From: JBAIYU01 sp036763085
GTDB taxonomy: Bacteria > Bacillota > Negativicutes > DSM-1736 > Dendrosporobacteraceae
Direction of reading: 5' to 3'
Length of the DNA: 64,000 nt
Assembly (NCBI RefSeq): GCF_036763085.1
Contig: NZ_JBAIYU010000010.1
Location: 124,001-188,000 of the forward strand
Shown one piece after another: positions 18,163 through 26,229 of the stretch. Positions within the stretch are counted from its first letter, which is position 1, and the number at the start of each line of letters is the position of its first letter. The notes under the pieces were generated by a model. The model was not told the DNA's origin. It was given only the letters and a program-made list of their open reading frames with translations, and made no database searches. A program made the position numbers and the translations under genes.

Positions 18163-18181
18163 CCGACCTTCCCAAGGCCGG
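18163..18181 (-). terminator. Terminator of the 30-residue membrane peptide gene
   Basis: Short GC-rich hairpin (CCG-x-CCTT / AAGG-x-CGG, CCC loop) followed on the minus strand by TTTTCTTG, about 40 nt after the microprotein stop. Confidence 0.55.
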
Positions 18182-18219
18182 CTAAAAAACTTGCTTCTCA
18201 TTTAAGTTAAAAATAAACT

Positions 18220-18312
18220 TTATTTCCGAGTCTGTAAATGTATATAAATATATCCACCAATTAAACAGGTCGTGAATATACCAGCTATCATGCCGCTTAC
18301 GAAGCTGTACAT
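18220..18312 (-). CDS. 30-residue single-pass membrane microprotein
   Basis: Short frame starting MYSFVSGMIAGIFTTC and ending HLQTRK. It has GAGGT 8 nt before the ATG, one hydrophobic helix of about 20 residues and a positively charged C-terminus, with a terminator-like hairpin downstream. No family is recognised. Many Firmicutes carry such small YtxH-like or regulatory membrane peptides. It stands between the exporter and the amino acid importer and shares an operon with neither. Confidence 0.6.
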   Translation of the reverse strand: MYSFVSGMIAGIFTTCLIGGYIYIHLQTRK

Positions 18313-18478
18313 ATATAATTACCTCACTTTTATGTGTTAGTAATAACATTCGGTATCAAGTGAAGTATTCCTTAAGGCAAAGGTACCATTTCTAAGGGAG
18401 CCAAGTCCTAATTAAATAGTGCGTAAGTACTACTTGGAAATCATACTAGTCCTTTATAAACATTCCCATATCATAAAG

Positions 18479-18508
18479 AATGACCATTTAGTGATCTAAA
18501 TGGTCATT
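18479..18508 (-). terminator. Terminator of the amino acid ABC operon
   Basis: Perfect 13-bp stem (18479-18491 with 18496-18508) and TGAT loop, just after the ATPase stop; T-rich on the plus side and moderately so on the minus side. Confidence 0.8.
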
Positions 18509-18524
18509 TTATTACAAATTTAGT

Positions 18525-19283
18525 TTAAAGCATACTATTTAAAAAGGCTTGAGTGCGTGCCTGCTGAGGGTTATTAAAGATTTGTTCGGGAGTTCCTTGC
18601 TCTACTATATCACCATCATCCATAAAGATAACGCGATTTGCGACCTCGCGGGCGAAAGCCATTTCGTGTGTAACAACAAGCATAGTCATGTGTTCCTGAG
18701 CTAGCTGCCGCATAGCCTTTAATACCTCGCCAGTTAGTTCAGGATCTAAGGCCGAAGTGGGTTCATCAAACAGCATAATATCTGGTTTCATTGCCAATGC
18801 TCTAGCAATTGCAACACGCTGTTTTTGCCCACCTGACAGCCTCGACGGATAGTTATCCCGCTTCTCGAACAGCCCAACCTTTCTGAGTAGTTCTTCAGCC
18901 TCGGGAATAATAGTGTCTTTTTTTACACCCTTAACAAGCATCGGTGCTTCGATAACGTTTTCAATAACCGTCATATGCGGGAAGAGATTAAACTGCTGAA
19001 ATACCATCCCCATCTTATGACAGATTTCTCGAGCTTTATCCTCTCTGACATATTGACATCGTCCATCTGGCCCTTCAGCGGCAAGAACTTCGCCCTCAAT
19101 TTCGATAGTTCCGCCATCAATTATCTCCAGCCTGTTTAAACACCTTAAAAGAGTACTTTTCCCTGAGCCTGATGGTCCGATAATAGCAACAACTTCACCT
19201 TGCTGGACTTCTAGGTTAATACCTTTCAGAACCTCAAGGCTATTAAAGCTTTTCCGTATATTGGTTAAGTGTATCATTTTCAT
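18525..19283 (-). CDS. glnQ: Polar amino acid ABC transporter ATPase
   Basis: Energises amino acid uptake. 252 residues with Walker A GPSGSGKST, Q-loop MVFQQFNLFPHMTV, signature LSGGQKQRVAIARAL, Walker B IMLFDEPTSALDPE and H-loop VTHEMAFA. The EPTSALDPE form and the FNLFPH segment are characteristic of the GlnQ/HisP/ArtP subfamily. Third gene of the binding protein-permease-ATPase operon, 12 bp after the permease. The gene symbol reflects the family, not a proven glutamine specificity. Confidence 0.93.
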   Translation of the reverse strand: MKMIHLTNIRKSFNSLEVLKGINLEVQQGEVVAIIGPSGSGKSTLLRCLNRLEIIDGGTIEIEGEVLAAEGPDGRCQYVREDKAREICHKMGMVFQQFNLFPHMTVIENVIEAPMLVKGVKKDTIIPEAEELLRKVGLFEKRDNYPSRLSGGQKQRVAIARALAMKPDIMLFDEPTSALDPELTGEVLKAMRQLAQEHMTMLVVTHEMAFAREVANRVIFMDDGDIVEQGTPEQIFNNPQQARTQAFLNSML

Positions 19284-19295
19284 AAACTGTCACTC

Positions 19296-19946
19296 CTACT
19301 CATCATATGCCGCGTAGCGCTTTTCAAGCTTATTAAATATCCAAGTTAACACCAGCGTCATTGCTAAGTAAAATACAGCCGCTACTGCAAATGGAGTCAT
19401 ATCAAAATCACGCTGTACAATAGTTCTTGCCGTGCGCAGTAGATCATTCATCGCCAAAACATATATAAGTGAGGTATCTTTGACAAGGGTAATTGTTTCA
19501 TTACTAACCGGCGGAAGTACTCGCTTAATCATTTGCGGCAGAATAATTCGTTTCATTGTTTGAATATAAGTCATACCTAAAGCTTTTCCTGCCTCATACT
19601 GACCACGTTCGATAGACTGAACACCCGCCCGGAAAATTTCCGCAAAATAAGCTGCATAATTCAACACAAAGGCTAGGACAGCCGCTGGGAAATCCGGCAG
19701 TTTTATTCCTATATAGGGGATGAGCGGTAAAGCATAGTAGACAAACAATAGCTGCAGCATCAGAGGCGTTCCACGCATCAGCCATATATAAGTCTCGACC
19801 AGAAAACTTAAAGGTTTATACTTTGATAGACGAGCCAATGCCAAAATCAAGCCTAGAGGTAATGATAGCAGTAATGTTATAAAAAACATTTGCAGCGTAA
19901 CATTAGCTCCATCCATCATTGGCCCAAGCATTGCTGTTATTCCCAT
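19296..19946 (-). CDS. Polar amino acid ABC transporter permease
   Basis: 216 residues with about five membrane helices and the EAA loop (YEAGKALGMTYIQTMKRIIL) that docks to the ATPase. This is the HisMQ/GlnP-type layout, and a single permease gene implies a homodimer. I choose the ATG at 19946 with GAGGAG 8 nt upstream; the longer frame to 20009 runs through the hairpin region. Works with the adjacent binding lipoprotein and ATPase. Confidence 0.93.
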   Translation of the reverse strand: MGITAMLGPMMDGANVTLQMFFITLLLSLPLGLILALARLSKYKPLSFLVETYIWLMRGTPLMLQLLFVYYALPLIPYIGIKLPDFPAAVLAFVLNYAAYFAEIFRAGVQSIERGQYEAGKALGMTYIQTMKRIILPQMIKRVLPPVSNETITLVKDTSLIYVLAMNDLLRTARTIVQRDFDMTPFAVAAVFYLAMTLVLTWIFNKLEKRYAAYDE

Positions 19947-19989
19947 AATTATTTCTCCTCTTTTAAAACCTAGGACTCTACAAAATAGA

Positions 19990-20015
19990 AGGCTAATGGC
20001 AATTACCATCAGCCT
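19990..20015 (-). terminator. Attenuating hairpin after the binding-protein gene
   Basis: 10-bp stem with one internal mismatch, 6 nt after the solute-binding protein stop and before the permease. Such hairpins let the binding protein be made in excess over permease and ATPase. Confidence 0.6.
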
Positions 20016-20021
20016 CTATAC

Positions 20022-20804
20022 TTACTTAACTATATCTGCTCCGAACCATTGTTTAGATATTTTTGCAGATGTACCATCTTTTTTCATTTCGTCTAATACT
20101 TTTTGGACTTTATCGCGTAGTTCTTTATCTTCTTTCCTAAAGCCAACTCCATATGTACCAACTTCACCTAAAGCTTGTTCAATAGCAATGAATTTACCCG
20201 GTTCTTTAGACATTAAGTAACGGCCAAGAATTTCATCTGTAACAACCGCATCTACTCTGCCTGTTTTAAGATCCATAAAAGCAGCTATAAAATCGGCATA
20301 CTGTTTAAAATCTTTTAAAGAACTTTTGAGTTTAGTATCTTTTACTACTACTTCTTCACCAATGCTGGCCTGCTGAACACCTACTACCTTACCTGCTAAG
20401 TCAGCTGCACTTTTTATTGGTGATCCTGCTGGTACAAATATCAGCTGCTTGCTTTCCATATATGGCTCACTGAACAATACATTCTTTTTGCGTTCTTCAG
20501 TTATATTCATGCCATTCCAAAGAGCATCAATTCGCTTGCCATTCAATTCAGCTTCCTTACTGCTCCAGTCAATTGCCTTAAATTCTACTTCCATACCTAG
20601 TCTTTTAGCAGCTTCTTTAGCCATATCGATATCGAAACCTACAATATTATTTTTTTCATCTCTAAAGCCCATCGGCGGGAAGCTGTCATCCAAACCTATT
20701 ACGATCTTCTTAGTGGATGTCGCCTTAGTAGCAGTACTTCCACAGCCTACTAATACTAACCCAGCCATCATTACCAGAAGTATAAATGCAACTATTTTCT
20801 TCAT
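20022..20804 (-). CDS. Amino acid-binding lipoprotein of ABC importer
   Basis: Captures the amino acid outside the cytoplasmic membrane and delivers it to the permease. Signal peptide with lipobox LVGC (Cys21), then a family-3 solute-binding fold: IVIGLDDSFPPMGF, GFDIDMAKEAAKRLG, the DALWNGMNITEERK segment and the DAVVTDEILGRYL segment. 260 residues is standard. The ligand (glutamine, cystine or another polar amino acid) cannot be set from sequence alone. Confidence 0.92.
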   Translation of the reverse strand: MKKIVAFILLVMMAGLVLVGCGSTATKATSTKKIVIGLDDSFPPMGFRDEKNNIVGFDIDMAKEAAKRLGMEVEFKAIDWSSKEAELNGKRIDALWNGMNITEERKKNVLFSEPYMESKQLIFVPAGSPIKSAADLAGKVVGVQQASIGEEVVVKDTKLKSSLKDFKQYADFIAAFMDLKTGRVDAVVTDEILGRYLMSKEPGKFIAIEQALGEVGTYGVGFRKEDKELRDKVQKVLDEMKKDGTSAKISKQWFGADIVK

Positions 20805-20972
20805 TTCTTAATCCCCCTCAGATAAATTCCTCTCGTAACTCCATGTCACTATTTTACTTTTATGCGCTAAAATATGAAAGTATTAAATTAGTGCAATTAT
20901 ACAGCTATAAAGGGCATTTTTCTTTCATAAGCTTTTTTTTGCTCAATAAATTGCTGTATTTCATTTTTTTAT

Positions 20973-21045
20973 AGAAAACACGCTTGCAAGCCTTAGCGAC
21001 GGCAAAAGTCGATAATTACACCTTATGTATTAAGAAGGTTTAAAC
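20973..21045 (+). repeat. Dispersed 77-bp repeat, diverged copy C
   Basis: Shares AGAAAACACG, AAGCCTTAGCGAC, GTCGATA and CCTTATG with the copies at 13078 and 33118, but has a short deletion and several changes. CGAC/GTCG and CTTA/TAAG pairings are kept. It lies between the importer's upstream region and the end of the 4-hydroxybutyrate operon. Confidence 0.7.
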
Positions 21046-21065
21046 TGGTAAGGCCAAAAGCAAAA

Positions 21066-21090
21066 CCCTCCAGTCATACAAACTGAAGGG
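21066..21090 (-). terminator. Terminator of the 4-hydroxybutyrate operon
   Basis: Nine-position stem with one mismatch (CCCTcCAGT with ACTGaAGGG), 7-nt loop, 8 nt after the crotonase stop. On the minus strand TTTTGCTTTTGG follows. Confidence 0.75.
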
Positions 21091-21097
21091 CATAGAA

Positions 21098-21883
21098 TCA
21101 TTGACCAGTAAAATTTGCTTTACGCTTTTGAACAAAGGCCGCCATGCCCTCTTTCTGATCTGATGTTGCAAAACACCGGCCAAACACCTCTGCCTCATAA
21201 GCAATGCCTGTGTCAAGGTCGGTCTCAATCCCTTTGTTGACTGCAGCTTTGCACATCTGTACGGCTAAAGGAGCGCAATTTATAATTTTCTCTGCCATCG
21301 TTATGGCAGCTGTCATTAGCTGCTCTGGCTCCACCACTTTGTTTACCAGCCCAATACGGTAGGCTTCCGCAGCATCTATCATCTCGCCAGTAAATAGTAA
21401 TTCTTTGGCTCTCCCCTTACCGACAAGGCGCGGTAATCGCTGCGTGCCACCATAGCCGGGAGTAATTCCGAGAGATACTTCCGGCTGGGCAAACTTCGCT
21501 TTAGCAGAAGCAATACGTATATCACACGCCATTGCTAGTTCACAGCCTCCGCCTAGAGCGAAACCATTGACTGCTGCGATTACTGGTTTAGGCAGTTTTT
21601 CAATTTTACTAAATACACTCTGCCCTAATTTTGCCCATTCACATCCTTCTTCTACTGAAAGCGGCTGCATTTCACTTATATCCGCTCCTGCTACGAAAGA
21701 TTTAGTTCCACTGCCTGTGATGATAATAGTTTTTACTGAATGATCTTTTTCAAGTTCATCCAAAAGATCATCAAGTTCCCTTAACATCGCTTCATTTAGG
21801 GCATTCAACGCTTTGGGTCGACTCAGAGTGATAGTAACAATACCACCACTAACTTCACATTGTAAGTTCTCGTAAGGAGTCAT
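21098..21883 (-). CDS. crt: Enoyl-CoA hydratase / crotonase
   Basis: Hydrates crotonyl-CoA to 3-hydroxybutyryl-CoA. 261 residues of the crotonase fold: oxyanion-hole segments VAGADISEM and NGFALGGGCELAMACD, and the catalytic Glu region PEVSLGITPGYGGTQRLPR. A strong AGAAGGAGGGAG site precedes the ATG. Last gene of the operon, 43 bp after hbd; it takes the crotonyl-CoA produced by the dehydratase encoded at the front of the same operon. Confidence 0.94.
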   Translation of the reverse strand: MTPYENLQCEVSGGIVTITLSRPKALNALNEAMLRELDDLLDELEKDHSVKTIIITGSGTKSFVAGADISEMQPLSVEEGCEWAKLGQSVFSKIEKLPKPVIAAVNGFALGGGCELAMACDIRIASAKAKFAQPEVSLGITPGYGGTQRLPRLVGKGRAKELLFTGEMIDAAEAYRIGLVNKVVEPEQLMTAAITMAEKIINCAPLAVQMCKAAVNKGIETDLDTGIAYEAEVFGRCFATSDQKEGMAAFVQKRKANFTGQ

Positions 21884-21926
21884 ATGCTCCCTCCTTCTTT
21901 TGTTACATCAATGAGCAAAAACGTGC

Positions 21927-22784
21927 TCATTTAGAGTAGGTATAGAACCCTTTTCCGCTTTTGCGGCCAAGATAACCAGCCTGAACCATTTTTCTAAGAA
22001 GTGGACAAGGCCGATATTTAGGATCACCAAAACCGTTGTACAACACTTCCATAATGTATAAAACGGTATCATTACCAATTAGGTCAGAAAGAGCTAAAGG
22101 CCCCATTGGATGGTTAAAGCCAAGCTTTGCACAGTTATCAATATCCTCGGCAGTTGCCACACCCTCCATCAATGTATATACTGCCTCGTTAATCATAGGC
22201 ATCATTATTCTGTTACCAACAAAACCTGGAGCATCAGATACCATAACAGGAGTCTTACCTAGTCTTATTGCAAGAGCCTTCACCGCATCGCTCGTCTCTT
22301 GGTTTGTTGCCAATCCATTAATAATTTCGACTAGTTTCATAATAGGGGCAGGGTTGAAAAAGTGCATTCCAACGAACTTATCAGGACGTTTGGTAAATGC
22401 AGCCAGGGCAGTAATAGGTACAGATGATGTATTGCTAGCTAAGATAGTATGAGCCGGGCAAAGATTGTCCAGCGTTTGAAAGATATTTCGCTTGATATCA
22501 ACATTTTCAATAGCAGCTTCTACTACTAAATCAACATTGCAAGCATCTGAGTCTAATACTACAGCACCCGAGATTCTAGCCATGATATTATTTTTTTCGT
22601 CAGCCGTAAGTTTTCCTTTTTCAATACCTTTGAGCAAATTTTTCTCAATTGAGGCAATTCCTTTATCAACCAGATGCTGGCTGATATCATTAAGAATTAC
22701 GGTAAGACCGCTTTGGGCCATAACATGAGCAATACCGCTCCCCATTTGCCCTGAACCTATTATCAGAACTTTGGTAAAGTCCAT
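21927..22784 (-). CDS. hbd: 3-hydroxybutyryl-CoA dehydrogenase
   Basis: Oxidises (S)-3-hydroxybutyryl-CoA to acetoacetyl-CoA, or the reverse. 285 residues, short clostridial/PaaH type. Rossmann motif GSGQMGSGIAHVMAQSG at about 10-26, SNTSSVPITALA, catalytic His in VGMHFFNPAPIMKLVE, and the C-terminal domain motif GFVGNRIMMPMINEA. Sits between thiolase and crotonase, 12 bp after the thiolase stop. Confidence 0.95.
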   Translation of the reverse strand: MDFTKVLIIGSGQMGSGIAHVMAQSGLTVILNDISQHLVDKGIASIEKNLLKGIEKGKLTADEKNNIMARISGAVVLDSDACNVDLVVEAAIENVDIKRNIFQTLDNLCPAHTILASNTSSVPITALAAFTKRPDKFVGMHFFNPAPIMKLVEIINGLATNQETSDAVKALAIRLGKTPVMVSDAPGFVGNRIMMPMINEAVYTLMEGVATAEDIDNCAKLGFNHPMGPLALSDLIGNDTVLYIMEVLYNGFGDPKYRPCPLLRKMVQAGYLGRKSGKGFYTYSK

Positions 22785-22796
22785 TTAGTTTTCCCC

Positions 22797-23978
22797 CTAT
22801 ACCCTTTCGATGATAGTTGCAACTCCTTGACCACCGCCAATGCAAAGGGTTGCAAGACCACGCTGCGCTCCTCGCTGCTGCATGGCATGAATTAAGGTAA
22901 CTAATATTCGGGCACCGCTGGCACCAATTGGATGGCCTAGAGCAATAGCTCCGCCATTAACATTAACCTTTTCTTTGCTAAAGCCTAACTGCTGCCCAAC
23001 TGCTAGAAACTGAGCGGCAAACGCCTCATTTGCTTCAATAAGATCAATATCTCCTATGTCTAGACCAGCCTTGCTAAGAGCTTTTTGCGTCGCAGGAACC
23101 GGTCCCATCCCCATGATCGCAGGGCTTACACCACCCGATGAATAGCTGACAATGCGTGCTAGAGGCTTTATGCCTAAACCTTGCGCTTTTTCGGCAGACA
23201 TTATAACTAAGGCAGCGGCTCCGTCATTAATGCCGGAGGCATTGCCTGCTGTTACAGTGCCATCCTTTTTAAAGGCTGGCTTCAATTTTGTTAGTTTTTC
23301 AAGCGACGCGTCTGCCTTGGGGTATTCGTCAGTGTCAAATACGACATCAGCCTTTTTCCCTTTGATTGTTATTGGTACTATTTCATTGCGGAATGCACCA
23401 TTAGCGATTGCCTGTACGGCTTTGATTTGAGATTCATAAGCAAGTTCGTCCTGCATATTCCGGCTAATAGTATATTTATCTGCTACATTCTCGGCAGTAA
23501 TACCCATATGATAATCATCAAAAGCACACCACAAGCCATCAGTAATCATTACATCTGTTAGTTTGCCATTACCCATACGATAGCCCCACCTTGCTTTGCT
23601 ATCAAGCAAATACGGTGACTGGCTCATATTTTCCATACCGCCTACAACAACAGTTTCGGCCTCACCAGCCATGATTGATAAGGCGGCAAGATTGACTGCT
23701 TTTAAGCCCGAACCACAAACTTTGTTTATTGTGTATGAAGGTATTTCAACAGGCAGCCCCGCCCTAATCGCAGCTTGTCGTGCAGGATTTTGCCCGAGAC
23801 CGGCCTGAAGTACATTACCCATAATCACTTCATCAACCGTTTCAGCAGTTACACCAGCGCGATTAAGGGCTTCTTTTATCACAATACTACCTAACTCTAC
23901 TGCACCAACATTAGCAAGTGCACCATTAAATGAGCCAATTGCCGAGCGGACTGCACTTACGATAACAGCTTGTTTCAT
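22797..23978 (-). CDS. thlA: Acetyl-CoA acetyltransferase (thiolase)
   Basis: Cleaves acetoacetyl-CoA with CoA to two acetyl-CoA. 393 residues. Nucleophilic Cys88 in INKVCGSGLKAV, His in GGAIALGHPIGASGAR near 349, and the second Cys in LCIGGGQG near 379. It closes the catabolic route in this operon. It begins 12 bp after the stop of the selenoprotein frame described at 23991-24323. Confidence 0.95.
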   Translation of the reverse strand: MKQAVIVSAVRSAIGSFNGALANVGAVELGSIVIKEALNRAGVTAETVDEVIMGNVLQAGLGQNPARQAAIRAGLPVEIPSYTINKVCGSGLKAVNLAALSIMAGEAETVVVGGMENMSQSPYLLDSKARWGYRMGNGKLTDVMITDGLWCAFDDYHMGITAENVADKYTISRNMQDELAYESQIKAVQAIANGAFRNEIVPITIKGKKADVVFDTDEYPKADASLEKLTKLKPAFKKDGTVTAGNASGINDGAAALVIMSAEKAQGLGIKPLARIVSYSSGGVSPAIMGMGPVPATQKALSKAGLDIGDIDLIEANEAFAAQFLAVGQQLGFSKEKVNVNGGAIALGHPIGASGARILVTLIHAMQQRGAQRGLATLCIGGGQGVATIIERV

Positions 23979-23990
23979 TCTCCCACCACC

Positions 23991-24323
23991 TTAGTCTATA
24001 ATTGGAATTGCCTTTGCCCCTTTTAGCTCCAGCCAACCCCACCATAAAACTTTCTTTAATGAAATTTGAATATGTGAATTACCTTCTTTTATACGAAGTT
24101 TCGTATTGTAAAATATTTGCACACCCTGACAACTAGCAACTATAAACCTCTCTTGATCTGACGATTGCGGTTGCCCCAGCGTTATCTCCGGTACGTAACT
24201 ACCTGTTACGCTATTTTTTGAACAAGCTCAGCCACCGATAGCTGGATAAAATATAAGATCTATAGTAACGGCCTTGGTGCGCGTAATTATATAATGCTCA
24301 GCATCTTTGTCTATCTCAAACAT
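23991..24323 (-). CDS. Selenoprotein with in-frame UGA (HesB/IscA-like, CC/Se motif type)
   Basis: A 110-codon frame from ATG 24323 to TAA 23991, interrupted only by TGA at 24228-24230 (residue 32). Read with selenocysteine, the region is IGG-Sec-ACS, at the place where HesB/IscA-like proteins have their first cluster-binding GGC. A 6-bp stem with an AGGTA loop (24194-24210) begins 17 nt after the TGA, the position expected of a bacterial SECIS. Further Cys at 34 and 65 and a C-terminal WWGWLELKGAKAI. It fills the gap exactly, 4 bp after the upstream gene and 12 bp before thiolase. The layout recalls the small CC/Se motif (seleno)protein family; that name is from memory. Redox or iron-sulfur roles are inference. 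A pseudogene is the alternative. Confidence 0.82.
24194..24210 (-). promoter_or_regulatory. SECIS-like hairpin after the in-frame UGA
   Basis: CGTAAC (24205-24210) pairs perfectly with GTTACG (24194-24199) around an AGGTA loop. It begins 17 nt after the TGA. A short stem with a G/U-bearing apical loop close behind the UGA is the bacterial SelB-binding pattern. Confidence 0.7.
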
Positions 24324-24327
24324 TCTA

Positions 24328-24927
24328 TCACCCTGCTTTTGTTAATCTAATATTACGTAAAATAGCAGCTAGATCATACGCCAAAGAGTTTTCAAAGACT
24401 ATAAGCTCATCAGGTTGCAGCTGTTGGTCTTCACTAAATAGACCATCTATTATGCAAGAGCTTGCAGACTTTGCTAATCCTTCAAACCCTCCACTTTTAA
24501 ACGCAGCCAAAAGCGTATCATTAAAAATCTTCTTATCATTAATATTGTAGTCGTAAACACTGCACCACTTTGTGAGCAGCTTCTGCTCATCAAGCTCAGT
24601 ATTAGCCAATATTTCGTCACGATGACTCCCTAACAGTACAAGAAGAGCAGAAAGATACACTTTCATCACCGACAAAACTTTTACTTTCGAAAACTTGCTG
24701 GTTATTCTTGGTCGATACGCTTTCTCTAATGCTGGCCCTATTCCTAGCAGGCTGGCAATCGTCTCATCGGCAGCGGCTGCAGCAACAAACAGCATTCGTC
24801 GCTGTTGATTATTCGAGGATTGATTGGCCGCTCTTTGACAATATAGCTGGGTATGCCTTGCAACCTTGTAATAGTAGGATCCTCTGGCCTTAGCCACTAT
24901 GTCTTTGATAAAAGTTATTATTGGCAT
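24328..24927 (-). CDS. Unrecognised soluble protein in the 4-hydroxybutyrate operon
   Basis: 199 residues from the ATG at 24927, which has GGAGG 6 nt upstream; a second ATG at 24933 is too close to that site. It appears mostly alpha-helical, with no signal peptide or convincing membrane span. Notable features are a basic N-terminal third (GSYYYKVARHTQLYCQRAAN, QQRR) and an Ala-rich stretch FVAAAAADETIASLLG. I do not recognise a family. It lies 12 bp after the CoA-transferase and 4 bp before the selenoprotein, so a shared role with the selenoprotein is plausible but untested. Confidence 0.85.
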   Translation of the reverse strand: MPIITFIKDIVAKARGSYYYKVARHTQLYCQRAANQSSNNQQRRMLFVAAAAADETIASLLGIGPALEKAYRPRITSKFSKVKVLSVMKVYLSALLVLLGSHRDEILANTELDEQKLLTKWCSVYDYNINDKKIFNDTLLAAFKSGGFEGLAKSASSCIIDGLFSEDQQLQPDELIVFENSLAYDLAAILRNIRLTKAG

Positions 24928-24945
24928 AACCATCCTCCATCTTTA

Positions 24946-26229
24946 TTAAATACCTGCTTTTTCGGATAATGCTGCCCGGAAATCCGGATGGGCTATGGCA
25001 ATAAGCGCACGAGCTCTTTCTCTTAGGCTCTTGCCGCGAAGCTCAGCAACTCCATATTCGGTTACAACATAATGCACGTCATTTCGTGATGTTGATACAG
25101 CTGCACCACAGTCAAGCTCTGCTGCGATTCTTGATATCTTGCCATTTGCCGCAGTAGCTGGAAGGGCAATTATCGATTTGCCGCCCAGTGAACGACTTGC
25201 CCCTCGTACAAAGTCAACCTGTCCCCCAATACCGCTAAACTGCTTGGTTCCGATCATCTCAGCATTTACCTGCCCCATAAGGTCAACCTGTATGGCCGAA
25301 TTGATTGAGATCATATTATCATGCTGACCTACTATATATGGATCATTAACATAATCAACAGAACGCATCTCAACTGCATGGTTGTTATTGACAAAGTCAT
25401 AAAGCTTTTGTGTACCCATTAGGAAAGTTGCGATGAATTTTCCTGTATTTATATTTTTTTTCTGATTAGTTATTACTCCTGACTCAGCAAGAAAAACGAC
25501 TCCATCACTAAACATCTCGGAATGGATTCCAAGGTTTTTCTTATCCCCTAAAAACAGCAGCACAGCGTCAGGTATTGCCCCAATACCAAGCTGTAGAGTA
25601 GCTCCATCAGGGATAAGACTTGCTACATGTTCACCAATTTTCCGCTCAATTTCCCCTATTTGCGGGGGCTTTAGTTCAATCAGCGGCTCAGTTTGTTCAA
25701 CGATGTAGTTAATATTATCTAGGTGAATCTTAGCACCGCCTGTACAAGGAAGATTGCTGTTGATCTGACAAATTACTGTAGCCGCACTCTCGGCTGCAGG
25801 CTGAGTATAATCAACAGAAAGTCCGTAACTGCAATAGCCGTCTTGGTCCGGTGGTGTTATCTGCAACAAAGCAACATCTACCGGTAACAGCTTATCGCGA
25901 AAAAGACGCGGTACCTCGGAGAAAAAACACGGCGTATAGTCAGCCCGTTTTTCCTCTACTGCTTTTCTGGTTGAAGCACCCACAAATAGAGCATTATGAC
26001 GAAAGCTTGCTTCCATTCCTGGTTGAGCATATTTAGCCTTTCCCATAGCTACCATATGAACTATTTCAACATCGTGCAGCTCAGGTGCACGCTTAACCAT
26101 AGCTTCTACAAGAGTTTGCGGTTCGCCGCAGGCATGACCGATCACCACTCTGTCCCCAGATTTAACGATTTTTAACGCCTCATCGGCTCCCATAATTTTA
26201 TGTTTATAGAGGTTTCTCCAGTTTTCCAA
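24946..26229 (-). CDS. abfT: 4-hydroxybutyrate CoA-transferase
   Basis: Transfers CoA from acetyl-CoA to 4-hydroxybutyrate, giving 4-hydroxybutyryl-CoA and acetate. 427 residues of the acetyl-CoA hydrolase/transferase (Cat1/AbfT) family, with the catalytic glutamate Glu238 in GIHSEMFSDG and the CoA-binding motif LQLGIGAIPDAV. The adjoining 4-hydroxybutyryl-CoA dehydratase gene in the same operon strongly favours 4-hydroxybutyrate over other short acids. Its start overlaps the end of the upstream Cys-rich gene. Confidence 0.9.
   Translation of the reverse strand: MENWRNLYKHKIMGADEALKIVKSGDRVVIGHACGEPQTLVEAMVKRAPELHDVEIVHMVAMGKAKYAQPGMEASFRHNALFVGASTRKAVEEKRADYTPCFFSEVPRLFRDKLLPVDVALLQITPPDQDGYCSYGLSVDYTQPAAESAATVICQINSNLPCTGGAKIHLDNINYIVEQTEPLIELKPPQIGEIERKIGEHVASLIPDGATLQLGIGAIPDAVLLFLGDKKNLGIHSEMFSDGVVFLAESGVITNQKKNINTGKFIATFLMGTQKLYDFVNNNHAVEMRSVDYVNDPYIVGQHDNMISINSAIQVDLMGQVNAEMIGTKQFSGIGGQVDFVRGASRSLGGKSIIALPATAANGKISRIAAELDCGAAVSTSRNDVHYVVTEYGVAELRGKSLRERARALIAIAHPDFRAALSEKAGI

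Noticed and set aside
20805..20970. SAM or T-box type riboswitch upstream of the amino acid importer
   Set aside because: No conserved T-box, S-box or other aptamer segments and no terminator before the ATG.
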